Shown here in pieces: positions 42,109-51,469 of a stretch of 64,000 bases of DNA (its first letter is position 1; every line of letters begins with the position of its first letter). The position numbers and the translations under genes were made by a program. The notes beneath the pieces are model-generated. The model had not been told where the DNA came from, did no database searches, and was given only the letters and a program-made list of their open reading frames with translations. Source of the DNA: Peribacillus sp. FSL E2-0218 (GTDB lineage Bacteria > Bacillota > Bacilli > Bacillales > DSM-1321); assembly GCF_037992945.1 (NCBI RefSeq), contig NZ_CP150304.1, positions 4,281,501 to 4,345,500 of the forward strand, given 5' to 3'.

Positions 42109-42137
42109 CAACTAAACTGCCCCGATAGTTCATGAAG
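42109..42137 (-). repeat. Cassette repeat, left half only
   Basis: TCAACTAAACTGCCCCGATAG followed by TTCATGAAG. Confidence 0.75.
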
Positions 42138-42347
42138 AAGGAATCAAAAATATCCATTTCTCTGATCCATTTTATTCAATTAATAAGCGATTCATTGAAT
42201 CCGGATTTTCAGGTTGATTAAGTTTCCATGTCATTTTGGCATAAACTGTTTAAAGATGGGGAGGATTAGGTAATACATAGATAGTGTTCCTTTGAACTTG
42301 TTGGAAAATTAGCTTTATGCCTTTAATTTTTTACTGAAAGGAAGTAC

Positions 42348-43757
42348 TTGAATTTGGGTAAAATTAATTCATTTGATAAGATAAAGAAATTTAGAACGAT
42401 GTCAAATAGGGAATTATCTCATATTATTCAATCTAATTTATGGTATACGCCTGTTATATATGTATTTATCTCCTTTCTATTGGTAGGTGCTGCATTAACG
42501 GCAGACTATCAATATGAGTTAGGAAAAAATATGATCACTATTTATGCGGTGGATTATAGTCTTACTCAAGCCATTGTCGGTACGCTTACAGCAGCCACTT
42601 TGACATTAACTACGTTTACATTTAACTTGGTTCTGGTCGTTTTCACGACATTTTCCGGACAGTTTTCGCCACGCATGTTGAAAAATTTCATTGCCAGTAA
42701 AGCCACCCAACGTGTGCTTGGGATTTTTACAGCAAGTTTTTTCTATATGCTATTATGTTATCTATTCCTGAATAAGGAGATTGCACAATATTATTTTGCA
42801 GTACCTGTTTTAGCCACGATAATAGCCGCAATATCTATAGGAACGTTTGTCTTTTTCATTAATCATGCGGTCAATTGGCTGCAGGTTAACCAAATGACTT
42901 ATGACATGAAAAAAGAAGCGTTAAGCATTGTAAAAAGTACGTTAGAAGATGAAATAGATCCATATAAAGTAAAAGATATAAGTACTATTACGGGCCAAAT
43001 ATCCGAGAGTAAGGAATTTACTATTACTGCAAGGAAATCTGGTTATATTCAACTCGTGGATTATATTACCATGGTTAATGAAGCTCAAAAAGATGGCATC
43101 GTTATTCGGTTGGAATATACAATTGGAAGTTATGTTTTCGAATCAACGCCTATCTTATCCTATTGGAAAAAAAACGCGAAGGAAATAGATGAACTAAAGT
43201 ATCTTTCGCTTTTTAGTATCAAAAGGAGGCAATCTGAAGTTCAAGATATTGAATTCAGTATCAACAAACTGGTGGAAGTTGCGATTAGGTCCATAGGAAA
43301 TTATGATCCCAAAACAGCTACAAATGCAATCTATCAAATTGGTGAGGTACTTGCTTCCATTTCACGCAAATCCAATTTTTCTAATTACTTAATAGATGAA
43401 AATAATAATCTGCGCGTGATTTTACAGGAAAGGGATTTTAATCATTATCTTTATCATGGTTTTGGTTATATCAGACATTATGCTAAAGAAAATGTAATTG
43501 TGGCAACTGAAATTTTAAAAGTGTTAGCTTTAATGGCTAAATCCCTTAATCCACGTGACTATAAAGCCATTTGGGAGTTTGGAGTACTTACTGCAAGTGG
43601 ATTCGAGAACCTTTTTTTATTTAAACTGGACCACCAGCAATTTCACCATGCGCTATCTAATCTTGCTGTTTCGACAAAGCATGAAAAAGAGTATGAAGAG
43701 TTCTTGAAACAAAGAAAAAAAATAGGATTAAATACCAATTCAACTAAACCCGAGTGA
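42348..43757 (+). CDS. DUF2254-domain membrane protein
   Basis: 469 residues: four helices in the first 185 residues and a large cytoplasmic C-terminal domain. LTLTTFTFNLVLVVFTTFSG and QFSPRMLKNFIASKATQRVL are diagnostic of DUF2254. The family is widespread and uncharacterised. TTG start at 42348 with GAAAGGAA 6 nt upstream; other starts inside would break the first helix. Monocistronic, with a terminator at 43798. It lies between a left half repeat (42109) and a right half repeat (43841). Confidence 0.85.
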   Translation: MNLGKINSFDKIKKFRTMSNRELSHIIQSNLWYTPVIYVFISFLLVGAALTADYQYELGKNMITIYAVDYSLTQAIVGTLTAATLTLTTFTFNLVLVVFTTFSGQFSPRMLKNFIASKATQRVLGIFTASFFYMLLCYLFLNKEIAQYYFAVPVLATIIAAISIGTFVFFINHAVNWLQVNQMTYDMKKEALSIVKSTLEDEIDPYKVKDISTITGQISESKEFTITARKSGYIQLVDYITMVNEAQKDGIVIRLEYTIGSYVFESTPILSYWKKNAKEIDELKYLSLFSIKRRQSEVQDIEFSINKLVEVAIRSIGNYDPKTATNAIYQIGEVLASISRKSNFSNYLIDENNNLRVILQERDFNHYLYHGFGYIRHYAKENVIVATEILKVLALMAKSLNPRDYKAIWEFGVLTASGFENLFLFKLDHQQFHHALSNLAVSTKHEKEYEEFLKQRKKIGLNTNSTKPE

Positions 43758-43797
43758 TGAAATGCAACTGATCGTATATTAGTTTTGCAGCAGGAAA

Positions 43798-43832
43798 CAC
43801 CACCAGTGCACTCAGCTTGGTGGTATTTTTAC
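43798..43832 (+). terminator. Terminator of the DUF2254 gene
   Basis: ACACCACC, a 14-nt loop and GGTGGTATTTTT. Confidence 0.75.
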
Positions 43833-43840
43833 TATACATA

Positions 43841-43869
43841 GGCGCTAACGTACCCGTTAGTTCTATCAG
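43841..43869 (-). repeat. Cassette repeat, right half only
   Basis: GGCGCTAACGTACCCGTTAG followed by TTCTATCAG. Confidence 0.78.
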
Positions 43870-43933
43870 ACTTATCGCAGAGCCGATACAAACAGTGTGG
43901 AATGGGATGTTATCAATGAAGAGTAGAGATAAA

Positions 43934-44056
43934 GTGAAGCAACGGGCAGAGATGACTTGCTCAATAAAACCACCCCTCAGTATTTTGAAGAAGACAATGG
44001 GTTGCATACTTATGAATCCGAATGTCCTGGTATTTTCAGTGAAGAAGAGAAGTGAA
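43934..44056 (+). pseudogene. Possible 3' remnant of an unidentified gene
   Basis: A frame with natural composition but no start reads SEATGRDDLLNKTTPQYFEE and then DNGLHTYESECPGIFSEEEK and a stop, after an in-frame TAA. Larger frames here look non-coding. I cannot assign a family. Confidence 0.35.
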
Positions 44057-44193
44057 ACTAGTTCAAGAATCGTAATTCATACACTAAGGATGAATTACGA
44101 AACCTGTAACCTGTGGGGAATTTTATCTTTACAGATTATTTTTTTAAAATACAAATGGAGAAAAACGGTGGTTTATTCTTTAATTCTATACTT

Positions 44194-44763
44194 TTATATC
44201 CAAAAAACAGGATATTTTCTATCACTTCGTAAATTATTGATTAATAATGCCATCAGCACAATAATAATGGATCCAGTCAATACTGTCGTAAATAAATAAT
44301 TCCATGTATAAGAGCCAAGTATTACAATGATTGGGTCTGCCCCAGCGGGAGGATGGGTTGTTTTGGTTAACATCATCAAACTGATAGCTAATCCAACTCC
44401 CAAGGCCAGAGACCATGGTTCGTTTCCAATTAGATGATAAACAAGTAATCCTATTAAAGTTGAAATGAAGTGTCCGCCTATGATATTTCTAGGTTGTGAT
44501 AAAGGAGAATTCCAAAGCCCGAATGCTAATACACAACTTGCACCAAATGAAGCTATTAACAATGGAGTGTATGTAAAGCGTGTCAATAATCCTAGAATAA
44601 AAATAGTAATAGCCCCACCCATAAATCCAGTTATAACATCCTTCGTATTTACTTTCAGAGGACTCTTTCCTTTTCCCCTCATTTTCATTAGATAATGAGG
44701 GATGTTTTGTTGAGCCATTTCTTCTGCTTGCTCCTTTTTTGCTACATTTCCTTCTGTAATCAA
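44194..44763 (-). CDS. HPP-family membrane protein
   Basis: About 189 residues with four helices. The family motif THPPAGADPIIV is present, as are LLIASFGASCVLAFG and QPRNIIGGHFIST, which are also conserved in HPP proteins. Plant and cyanobacterial relatives transport nitrite; in Bacillus the role is unproven. I prefer the TTG at 44761-44763, with AAGGAGG about 7 nt before it, over an ATG 12 codons upstream that lacks a ribosome site. Confidence 0.85.
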   Translation of the reverse strand: MITEGNVAKKEQAEEMAQQNIPHYLMKMRGKGKSPLKVNTKDVITGFMGGAITIFILGLLTRFTYTPLLIASFGASCVLAFGLWNSPLSQPRNIIGGHFISTLIGLLVYHLIGNEPWSLALGVGLAISLMMLTKTTHPPAGADPIIVILGSYTWNYLFTTVLTGSIIIVLMALLINNLRSDRKYPVFWI

Positions 44764-44910
44764 ATTATGTTCCTCCTTGCTAAAAAAAAAACTATCCACT
44801 GATTATATTACAAAACTTGATCTTGTAGGTGAAACAAAACCACCTAAACCCCATGCCAATTTTAACCGAATCAACCAGTATCCGATATGATTTCCATTCA
44901 ATTATATGGC

Positions 44911-44953
44911 CCAAAAGAGAGCTATGATCACAGCTGATGCACCCGTTACTTCA
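44911..44953 (-). repeat. Cassette repeat, hairpin plus right half
   Basis: AAAAGAGAGCTATGATCACAGCTGATGCACCCGTTACTTC. Around it (44800-45110) I see no gene I can support. Confidence 0.6.
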
Positions 44954-45114
44954 ATTGTATGAAATAATTTAACAAGAATCCTCTTCCCCTCTTCCCTAGT
45001 GGATTGAGGAATCCTTATGACAAAATTACGCATAGTTTTTTTTATTTTTGGTTATAGCTGCCTATCATTCCCCACATATAGAGTAATATATTGTTTTCCA
45101 CAGTATATTACCTT

Positions 45115-45143
45115 GTTCAATTATCCTGCCCCGTTAGTGCAGC
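45115..45143 (-). repeat. Cassette repeat, left half only
   Basis: TTCAATTATCCTGCCCCGTTAGTGCAGC. Confidence 0.7.
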
Positions 45144-45225
45144 TTTCCTAACTTCTGTAGTCTTTCTTAATTTTGAATTCTAGACGATGTAAAAAGTTTA
45201 TATATTGAATGATTTTCTGCATAAA

Positions 45226-45260
45226 AAAAGGCTGAAGTGAAAATCCTTCAGCCTAAAACA
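45226..45260 (-). terminator. Terminator of the 125-aa secreted gene
   Basis: AGGCTGAAG, a loop of 9 nt and CTTCAGCCT with a T-run (minus strand). Confidence 0.75.
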
Positions 45261-45314
45261 ACTTATATAGTAACAGGAATATTCATGTATTTACGCATTC
45301 CTTCAGTTAGTGAA

Positions 45315-45692
45315 TTAATCATAAAAGATTAAATGCATATCACTGTTGGTCCTTGATTTCGCAAAAAATTCTGCTTCATTTCCTCCATCAACAAAGCTGC
45401 CAATACCACGGAAAATACCACATTCGCCTCGATCTAAATATCTTACCCCTACATAATCATTATAACTGTCAGGATCATACTCCCATAATTCAACTTTTAA
45501 CTTACCAGCTGGGCCCACGTAAGAATCCCGACAAATCTTATAATCACCACCAGTAGAAGCAAACTGATCACTTTCAGCACCATTAGAAAAAAGAGATTGT
45601 TCTCCTAAGTAATCCCAGCCGCTTGCAAATGTAGCAGAAGGGAACAACAACGCAGCCGCCAATACCAAGACACTCATTCTAAACTTTTTCAT
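45315..45692 (-). CDS. Secreted hypothetical protein, 125 aa
   Basis: A clear signal peptide (MKKFRMSVLVLAAALLFPSA, cleaved near TFA-SGW) followed by a mature domain of about 100 residues, with two Cys (YKICRDSY, RGECGIFR) that could form a disulfide. Acidic and aromatic residues dominate, as in small extracellular beta-sandwich proteins. GGGAGGAGG precedes the ATG. I do not recognise the family. Confidence 0.7.
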   Translation of the reverse strand: MKKFRMSVLVLAAALLFPSATFASGWDYLGEQSLFSNGAESDQFASTGGDYKICRDSYVGPAGKLKVELWEYDPDSYNDYVGVRYLDRGECGIFRGIGSFVDGGNEAEFFAKSRTNSDMHLIFYD

Positions 45693-45843
45693 GATTAATC
45701 CTCCTCCCTTATTCTCAATTGGAAAATTCTTCTACATACAATCTTAATCGATTTTTTTTATATTATCATCTATCCAAAGATTCACTTTTTCAGGAAAAGT
45801 TTTTTCATTATCCACTACTTCATGCAGCTTTCGCAAAAAACAA

Positions 45844-45880
45844 AAAAGCCTGAAGTATTCTCACTCCAGGCTTTTGTTCA
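45844..45880 (-). terminator. Terminator of the 60-aa membrane gene
   Basis: AAAAAGCCTG and CAGGCTTTTG arms around a 14-nt loop. Confidence 0.7.
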
Positions 45881-45904
45881 CCGAATCCTTATATAGTAAA
45901 TCAA

Positions 45905-46087
45905 CTAATCAGTAAGATTAAAAATCATCATAAAGACAGCGGCATATATACCTATTGCTCCATAGGTGGCTAAAGCCCAAAAAAGACCAGTGCCAGGAGT
46001 TTTAATAAACCTGTAGAAAATATATCCTTCAGTCAAAAAAAATAAGACAACTAAGAGTGTGGCTAGAATAGGATACACATCGAACAA
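45905..46087 (-). CDS. Small membrane protein, 60 aa
   Basis: Two helices: VYPILATLLVVLFFLTEGYI and LFWALATYGAIGIYAAVFMM, joined by FYRFIKTPGTG. GGAG lies 8 nt before the TTG at 46085-46087; a GTG three codons upstream is too close to that site. It has its own terminator. Unknown function. Confidence 0.6.
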   Translation of the reverse strand: MFDVYPILATLLVVLFFLTEGYIFYRFIKTPGTGLFWALATYGAIGIYAAVFMMIFNLTD

Positions 46088-46170
46088 ACAGGTCACTCCT
46101 TCACAAGTAATTTATTTTAGTATGGTGAATGTAAAAGAACTTTATTCATAGAAGGAACACTGCACTATAT

Positions 46171-46239
46171 GTAACGATCCCACCCTGTTAGTTCCATAAG
46201 AAAAAGCTGCCGTAAAGACATTGCCGATTTTACGTTCCG
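46171..46239 (-). repeat. Cassette repeat, degenerate
   Basis: GTAACGATCCCACCCTGTTAG, AGCTGCCGTAAAGACATTGC, TTTTACGTTCCG. It is the last copy of the dense part of the array. Confidence 0.65.
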
Positions 46240-46295
46240 TATCTATTGCTCAGAAAAAAAAGGCTTAGGTTAGATTTTTCACCACAGTAACTCGT

Positions 46296-47150
46296 TTATG
46301 AACCTTCAATGGAGATTTTCTTCATTAATCGTTTTAATTTATCTTCAGTGGCTGTTCCATCTGCTGGTGTATAGATACTGCACCTTAAGTCCATGTCCCC
46401 CTGGACTTGAAGGGAAGTTAAATTGAACAGCATCTTACCGGCTTTGGCATGTCTAAATTCAATCATCATTTCCGGTGCTCTGCTCACTTGACTTTCTTGC
46501 CATAAAGATTGAAATTCAGGATGAGAATCGCTCATTTCTTTAATAAATAGGTTATACCATTCATCTCCTACGTAGTGACCATAATAGGCACGGAAAATGG
46601 AAAGAAACCCCTTAACGAAATGCTCCCAATTCACAGCTAATGTTTTTAATTCTTTTCTTGTAAAGATTAGGCGGATCAAATTTCGTTGGTCATCTGGAAG
46701 TTGTTCAAAATCTAAAAATACATGAGCTGCAGCATTGTTCCAGCCTACAATATGACAATGTCGATCGGTAATGATAGTAGGACAATACATCAGCTCGGCT
46801 AAAATTCTTTCCAAGGAAGGGCTCAGTTTTGGCTGATCCTTCTTTCGATCAATAATGGGTGATTTCACTTCTAAGGCTAAATCATATAGATACGCTCGTT
46901 CATCATGATTTAATTGCAGAGCTGTAGATATACAATCCAATACGCTTGTGGAGACCTTTATATCCCGGCCTTGCTCCAGCCACGTATACCAAGTGGTACT
47001 CACTCCCGCCAAATGTGCAACTTCTTCTCTTCGTAAGCCAGGTGTTCTTCTCCGTGTACCAGCAGGTATACCGATAGATTCAGGCTTTATTTGGGATCGC
47101 TTCGTTTTTAAAAATGAAGACAAAGCGTCAAGTCTGTTTTTATCATCCAT
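46296..47150 (-). CDS. XRE-family regulator with MmyB-like ligand domain
   Basis: 284 residues. HTH: TRRRTPGLRREEVAHLAGVS and TTWYTWLEQGRDIKVS, the classical start of this family. The C-terminal half (from PSLERILAELMYCPTIITDR and HCHIVGWNNAAAHVF) is the MmyB/MltR-type ligand-binding domain. GGAGG lies about 8 nt before the ATG at 47148-47150; the frame is open 84 codons upstream without a site. It is divergent from a fabF paralogue, so it probably controls that gene, perhaps in response to a fatty-acyl ligand (inference). Confidence 0.87.
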   Translation of the reverse strand: MDDKNRLDALSSFLKTKRSQIKPESIGIPAGTRRRTPGLRREEVAHLAGVSTTWYTWLEQGRDIKVSTSVLDCISTALQLNHDERAYLYDLALEVKSPIIDRKKDQPKLSPSLERILAELMYCPTIITDRHCHIVGWNNAAAHVFLDFEQLPDDQRNLIRLIFTRKELKTLAVNWEHFVKGFLSIFRAYYGHYVGDEWYNLFIKEMSDSHPEFQSLWQESQVSRAPEMMIEFRHAKAGKMLFNLTSLQVQGDMDLRCSIYTPADGTATEDKLKRLMKKISIEGS

Positions 47151-47270
47151 TTCTATAACCTCCATCATAGCGTTTAACCTAGTAGTCATTATACCAGGAT
47201 AAACACTCACTTGTAATAGGATAAATCCGACGTATAATACAGGTATACTATTCATTTGGAGTGATGAAAA

Positions 47271-48506
47271 ATGGAAAGAGTCGTTATTACCGGAATGGGC
47301 GTAGTCTCTCCCCTTGGAAACAACGTAGAAAAATTTTGGAGAAACCTGACCGAAGGGAAGTCGGGAATTTCCTCTATTGATACATTTGACGTCAGCAATC
47401 ATAAAGCAAAAATTGCCGGAATCATTCGTGATTTCAATGCAGATGACACTTTAGGAAAAAATGAAGCCCGGCGTCTGGACCGCTTTTCTCAATTTGCTTT
47501 GGCAGCCGCTGAACAAGCTTGGACTGATTCCAATTTAAAGATGGATGAGATCAATCTTGAAAGACTTGGCGTATATGTGGGTTCGGGGATAGGGGGCATC
47601 GAAACATTTATCGAGAATGTGGATACTCTGCGGACGAAAGGTCCAAGACGGGTTAGTCCAACCTTGGTACCAGCCATGATTTCAAATGCAGCTGCAGCTC
47701 AAATTAGTATAAGATGGAACGCAATGGGACCTACCATGTCACCTGTTTCCGCTTGTGCGATTGGAAATACCGCTATAGGTGAAGCATTCAGACTTATTCG
47801 CTATGGGGAAGCAGATGCCGTTTTTGCAGGAGGAGCAGAGGCAGCTATTACAGATTTATCTTTGGCTAGCTTTGGTAATGCTACAGCCTTATCAACGAGA
47901 AACGATGATTCAACTAAAGCCAGCCGTCCTTTTGATGTAAATCGCGATGGATTTGTCATGTCAGAAGGAGCAGGAATTTTAATTTTGGAATCTTTGTCTC
48001 ACGCTTTACGTAGAAATGCAAATATTCATGCAGAGGTCATTGGGTATGGTGCCAGTTCTGATGCCTATCATATGGTAGCTACACACCCGGAAGGTAAAGG
48101 AGCCTATCTTGCCATGAAAATGGCATTGAAAAATGCAAAAATTTCTCCTGAAGAGATTGATGTTATCAGCGCCCATGCAACAAGTACAGAAGTGGGCGAT
48201 CGCTCTGAGACACTGGCCATTAAAAAACTATTTGAATCAAACGCGTACCAGATCCCAATAACAGCTAATAAATCCATGCTTGGTCACATGCTAGGAGCAG
48301 CTGGTGGCGTGGAAGCAATTGCTTTGGCGAAAAGTTTAAAGGAAGGAATCATTCCTCCAACCATCAACTTAGAAAATCCTGATTCATTATGCGATTTGGA
48401 TTATGTACCAGGTGTTGCGCGTAAAGTGGAAATACGTACTGGTCTATCCAATTCATTTGGCTTTGGAGGTCATAATGCAGCCATCGTTTTAAAAAAATAC
48501 GAGTGA
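47271..48506 (+). CDS. fabF: Beta-ketoacyl-ACP synthase II
   Basis: 411 residues. Condensing-enzyme triad: Cys in VSACAIGNTAIGEA, His in ISAHATSTEVGD and His in KSMLGHMLGAAGGVEA. Also GFGGHNAA near the C terminus. It condenses malonyl-ACP with acyl-ACP in fatty-acid elongation. It is not in a fab operon; it stands alone, divergent from an XRE regulator, so it is likely an accessory paralogue for special lipids or stress. TTGGAGTG precedes the ATG. Confidence 0.92.
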   Translation: MERVVITGMGVVSPLGNNVEKFWRNLTEGKSGISSIDTFDVSNHKAKIAGIIRDFNADDTLGKNEARRLDRFSQFALAAAEQAWTDSNLKMDEINLERLGVYVGSGIGGIETFIENVDTLRTKGPRRVSPTLVPAMISNAAAAQISIRWNAMGPTMSPVSACAIGNTAIGEAFRLIRYGEADAVFAGGAEAAITDLSLASFGNATALSTRNDDSTKASRPFDVNRDGFVMSEGAGILILESLSHALRRNANIHAEVIGYGASSDAYHMVATHPEGKGAYLAMKMALKNAKISPEEIDVISAHATSTEVGDRSETLAIKKLFESNAYQIPITANKSMLGHMLGAAGGVEAIALAKSLKEGIIPPTINLENPDSLCDLDYVPGVARKVEIRTGLSNSFGFGGHNAAIVLKKYE

Positions 48507-48550
48507 ATTAGTTGCTACAATGAGTTCTTATCTAACAGTAAAGACAAAAA

Positions 48551-48585
48551 AAGCCCTTTTTTCTTCTATGAAGGGCTTTCTTCTT
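48551..48585 (+). terminator. Terminator of fabF
   Basis: AAAGCCCTT, an 11-nt loop and AAGGGCTTT with T-rich 3' side. Confidence 0.7.
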
Positions 48586-48806
48586 GTTCTTAAACATGTC
48601 TTTTTACGAACGGCAGAACCCATGCCCTGCCGCCCATTTGAGAAATTTTCCCGATATGACCCAACCTGAATGGTCGATAGTTTATTTTTTAGCTGATTAT
48701 TTAAAAATACAAGAAATACTCTTTGAGATTTTTCCCTATTTATCATTCTTTTTACCCGCATTGTACGTTGTAAAATCCTCAAGGTCGTGCAGTAGATAAG
48801 AATGCT

Positions 48807-49685
48807 TTAAACTTTCGCCTCTTCAATTAAAGGGTGTTTTTGAGATGTGGAGTTTGCCAAGAATACACCAGCTAAAATGAGCAAAGCACCAAGATAACCT
48901 TGTATCCCCATATTTTCATACAGAAAAACAAATGCAAATATAGCTGAAAAAATCGGTTCCAGTGAAAAAAGAAAACCAGTACTTTCAGGTGATGTGTACT
49001 TTTGGGCAATTGGCTGCATAACAAAGCCATAAGCAGTGCAAATGAGTGCTAGACCGAGAATCGCTAACCAATCCATAACTTCGTTTGGTAAAGCTGGCGT
49101 TTCAAAAATGAAATTTCCAATGATTGCATAAAAGCAAGCAAATCCGAGTTGGCAGATTCCAAGCAGCAGGGCATCAACCTGACGGACAAAGCTGTTTATT
49201 AAGATGATATATATCGCATATAGCAATGCGGCGACCAAGCAATATAGCGACCCCATCGAAAAAGTTAAATCATCTTTAATAATAAGTAGAGCTAAACCAA
49301 CGGAAACGATGATCACTCCATAAATGATGTTTTTATGAGGCAATTTTCGTGTGAGGAATGTCCGCAAGATAGGTACCAGAATAACCGTTGAACTTGTCAA
49401 AAAACCTGCTGTAGAAGCGGTTGTCGTTTTCATTCCATACATAAGGGTAATGAAGATCCCACACAGTAAAGCTCCAACGATGGCACTATATGTTAACATG
49501 GCAGTATTGGTATGGATCAATTTTTTGGAGAATATTGCCACCATCACGATAAATGCGATTCCAAATCGTAGCGCTACAGTTGTGAATGGAGAGATCGTGT
49601 CAGCACATAGTTTCATAAAGACATAAGATGTCCCCCACCCCATAGAAACAGTGACTAATAGTAAATTTGCCTGTTTTTGTGTCAT
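48807..49685 (-). CDS. EamA/DMT-family exporter
   Basis: 292 residues with ten helices in two EamA repeats (GWGTSYVFMKLCADTISPFT in the first, GLALICTAYGFVMQPIAQKY in the second). ESTGFLFSLEPIFSAIFAFV is the diagnostic end of the second repeat. It exports metabolites such as amino acids or nucleosides in known relatives; the substrate is unknown here. The ribosome site is weak (GAAAGG). It is co-oriented with the reductase gene upstream at about 40 bp and possibly co-transcribed. Confidence 0.87.
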   Translation of the reverse strand: MTQKQANLLLVTVSMGWGTSYVFMKLCADTISPFTTVALRFGIAFIVMVAIFSKKLIHTNTAMLTYSAIVGALLCGIFITLMYGMKTTTASTAGFLTSSTVILVPILRTFLTRKLPHKNIIYGVIIVSVGLALLIIKDDLTFSMGSLYCLVAALLYAIYIILINSFVRQVDALLLGICQLGFACFYAIIGNFIFETPALPNEVMDWLAILGLALICTAYGFVMQPIAQKYTSPESTGFLFSLEPIFSAIFAFVFLYENMGIQGYLGALLILAGVFLANSTSQKHPLIEEAKV

Positions 49686-49727
49686 AATCAGTTTTAACCT
49701 TTCGAGTAACCGATTTTTTGTTTAATT

Positions 49728-50276
49728 TCAGCTGCTTTCAGTTAATGTATTTCGAATTTGCGCAGCTGTGGAAAATGCATTTTTGTCTTGGATTACTTCC
49801 TCAGGCTTGTTTCCATTTCCAAGAATATATCCCGCAAATTCAATTCCCATAAAATCGAATATGTGATTAAACTGCTGAATCATAGGCAGGCCTTTAATGG
49901 TAGGTTCGTCTCCTCCAACCGCAATCACAAATGCTTTTTTGGAAGCCATCCGGTTCTTGAAATCAGGATACTTGGGGTCCCGTAAAGTTTGTGACCATCG
50001 ATCGATGAAGTTTTTCATTGTCCCTGACATGCTATACCAATAAATTGGAGTAGCGAATATTAGTATGTCACATGGCAGGATCCGTTCGATTATGGAGTTA
50101 TACTCATCACTTCTGTCCTGAAATCCATCCTTTGAATGACGCATGTCCATGATTGGTTTGATGTTATAGTCTTTTAAGTAAAACTTTTCTGTAGCGATAC
50201 CTTCAATTAAGTATTCTGTCAAAATCTCCGTATTGCCATCGGGACGGGTCCCGCCATAGATCACTGCTATGTTCAT
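49728..50276 (-). CDS. NAD(P)H-dependent FMN reductase/flavodoxin-like oxidoreductase
   Basis: 182 residues. Flavin site: IYGGTRPDGNTEILTEYL and FATPIYWYSMSGTMKNFIDR, the standard motifs of the NADPH-dependent FMN reductase family. It reduces quinones, nitro or azo compounds in various relatives. GGGAGA precedes the ATG. It is divergent from a LysR regulator, which presumably activates it. Confidence 0.88.
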   Translation of the reverse strand: MNIAVIYGGTRPDGNTEILTEYLIEGIATEKFYLKDYNIKPIMDMRHSKDGFQDRSDEYNSIIERILPCDILIFATPIYWYSMSGTMKNFIDRWSQTLRDPKYPDFKNRMASKKAFVIAVGGDEPTIKGLPMIQQFNHIFDFMGIEFAGYILGNGNKPEEVIQDKNAFSTAAQIRNTLTESS

Positions 50277-50418
50277 TTATGATTTCTCCCTTCAACAATT
50301 CCCAATACTTTTTTTGTTGTTTCTTCAATACGTATATCTTATAGTTAATTTAATAATCGATAAAGCTAATTATTTCGATTGATTCAATCGAAAAAAATGA
50401 TTACAAAGAGGCGTAAAC

Positions 50419-51318
50419 ATGGATATTAAACAATTGATTACTTTTAAACATGCCGCAGAAAATTTGAACTTTACCCAGACTGCGAAAATCTTGAATTTTG
50501 CACAATCAAGTGTAACTGCCCAAATTAAAGCTCTTGAAAATGAAATTGGCAAACCCTTATTTGAACGCCTAGGAAAACGATTGATCTTAACAGAGGCTGG
50601 GCACCATTTTAAGTTATATACAGAAAAAATGATAAAATTAAGTAACGAAGCGATTATGGCTGTGAACGTCGAAGAAGAGCCAACTGGAACCTTAATCATA
50701 GGTGCCCAGGAGAGCCAGTGTACCTATCGCTTACCTCCCATTCTTAAAGAGTTCAAGGCAGCCTTCCCCAAGGTTAAGCTCGTGTTTAAGCCTGCCATTT
50801 CTGACGAATTGGCGAGAAAACACCTTATGGAGGGTTTATTGGATATTGCTTTTATTATGGATATAAGTAAGCCTGAGGGTTCATTACGAGTGGAGCAACT
50901 AATCAAAGAGGAATTCAGGCTGGTCACAGCATTAAACCACCCCAAAACATTTCTCTCACTGGATGACCTTAAGGACGAGACTCTTTTACTTACGGAAACG
51001 GGATGTTCTTATAGGATCATGTTCGAAGAATTCCTTCAATCAGCGGGAGTATACCCTCTGGATAAAATAGAATTTAGCAGTATCGAGGCAATCAAACAAT
51101 GTGTAATAGCAGGTTTAGGAGTAGCATTATTACCGGAGATGGTAGTCAAAAAAGATATTAAAGAAGGTAGAATGAAGGAACTGCCATGGAAGGGTGCCGA
51201 ATCTTCCCTTTTCACCCAAATTGCCTGGCATAAGGATAAAAGAATGACTCCCCCTTTAGAGGCATTCATTAATCTAACTCGTACTATTTTTTTATCCAAT
51301 GACCACTTCAGTTCATAA
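50419..51318 (+). CDS. LysR-family transcriptional regulator
   Basis: 299 residues. N-terminal winged helix: MDIKQLITFKHAAENLNFTQ, AQSSVTAQIKALENEIGKPL, FERLGKRLILTEAG. The C-terminal substrate domain follows, with the typical CVIAGLGVALLPEMVV. AGAGGCG precedes the ATG. LysR proteins usually control the divergent gene, here the FMN reductase with the DMT exporter downstream. The 142-bp shared region has ATTTCGATTGATTCAATCGA, an inverted-repeat candidate near 50371-50390. Confidence 0.9.
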   Translation: MDIKQLITFKHAAENLNFTQTAKILNFAQSSVTAQIKALENEIGKPLFERLGKRLILTEAGHHFKLYTEKMIKLSNEAIMAVNVEEEPTGTLIIGAQESQCTYRLPPILKEFKAAFPKVKLVFKPAISDELARKHLMEGLLDIAFIMDISKPEGSLRVEQLIKEEFRLVTALNHPKTFLSLDDLKDETLLLTETGCSYRIMFEEFLQSAGVYPLDKIEFSSIEAIKQCVIAGLGVALLPEMVVKKDIKEGRMKELPWKGAESSLFTQIAWHKDKRMTPPLEAFINLTRTIFLSNDHFSS

Positions 51319-51361
51319 TGTAAGTAGCTATCTCCTATACTTTTTGTTTTTTGTCATACTT

Positions 51362-51420
51362 TAAGGAAAGGAGCTGCTGAACAGCTCCTGATATTGAAGT
51401 AAAGCACCTGATAGTTTATT
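51362..51420 (-). repeat. Cassette repeat, left box missing
   Basis: Hairpin GGAGCTGCTGAACAGCTCC, then AAAGCACCTGATAGTTTATTAAG. It has the GATAGTT right box of the 12164 type. Confidence 0.85.
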
Positions 51421-51469
51421 AAGGAACATAACCGCAATATCAAGAAAAATGAAGGAAGTTTTATAGACC

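Noticed and set aside
43817..44299. 160-codon plus-strand frame overlapping the HPP gene
   Set aside because: It begins in a terminator and repeat half and runs antisense into the HPP gene. A different frame (43934-44056) has more natural composition and is reported as a possible remnant.
48584..48799. 71-codon frame after fabF
   Set aside because: It begins in the fabF terminator and has no ribosome site or conserved features.
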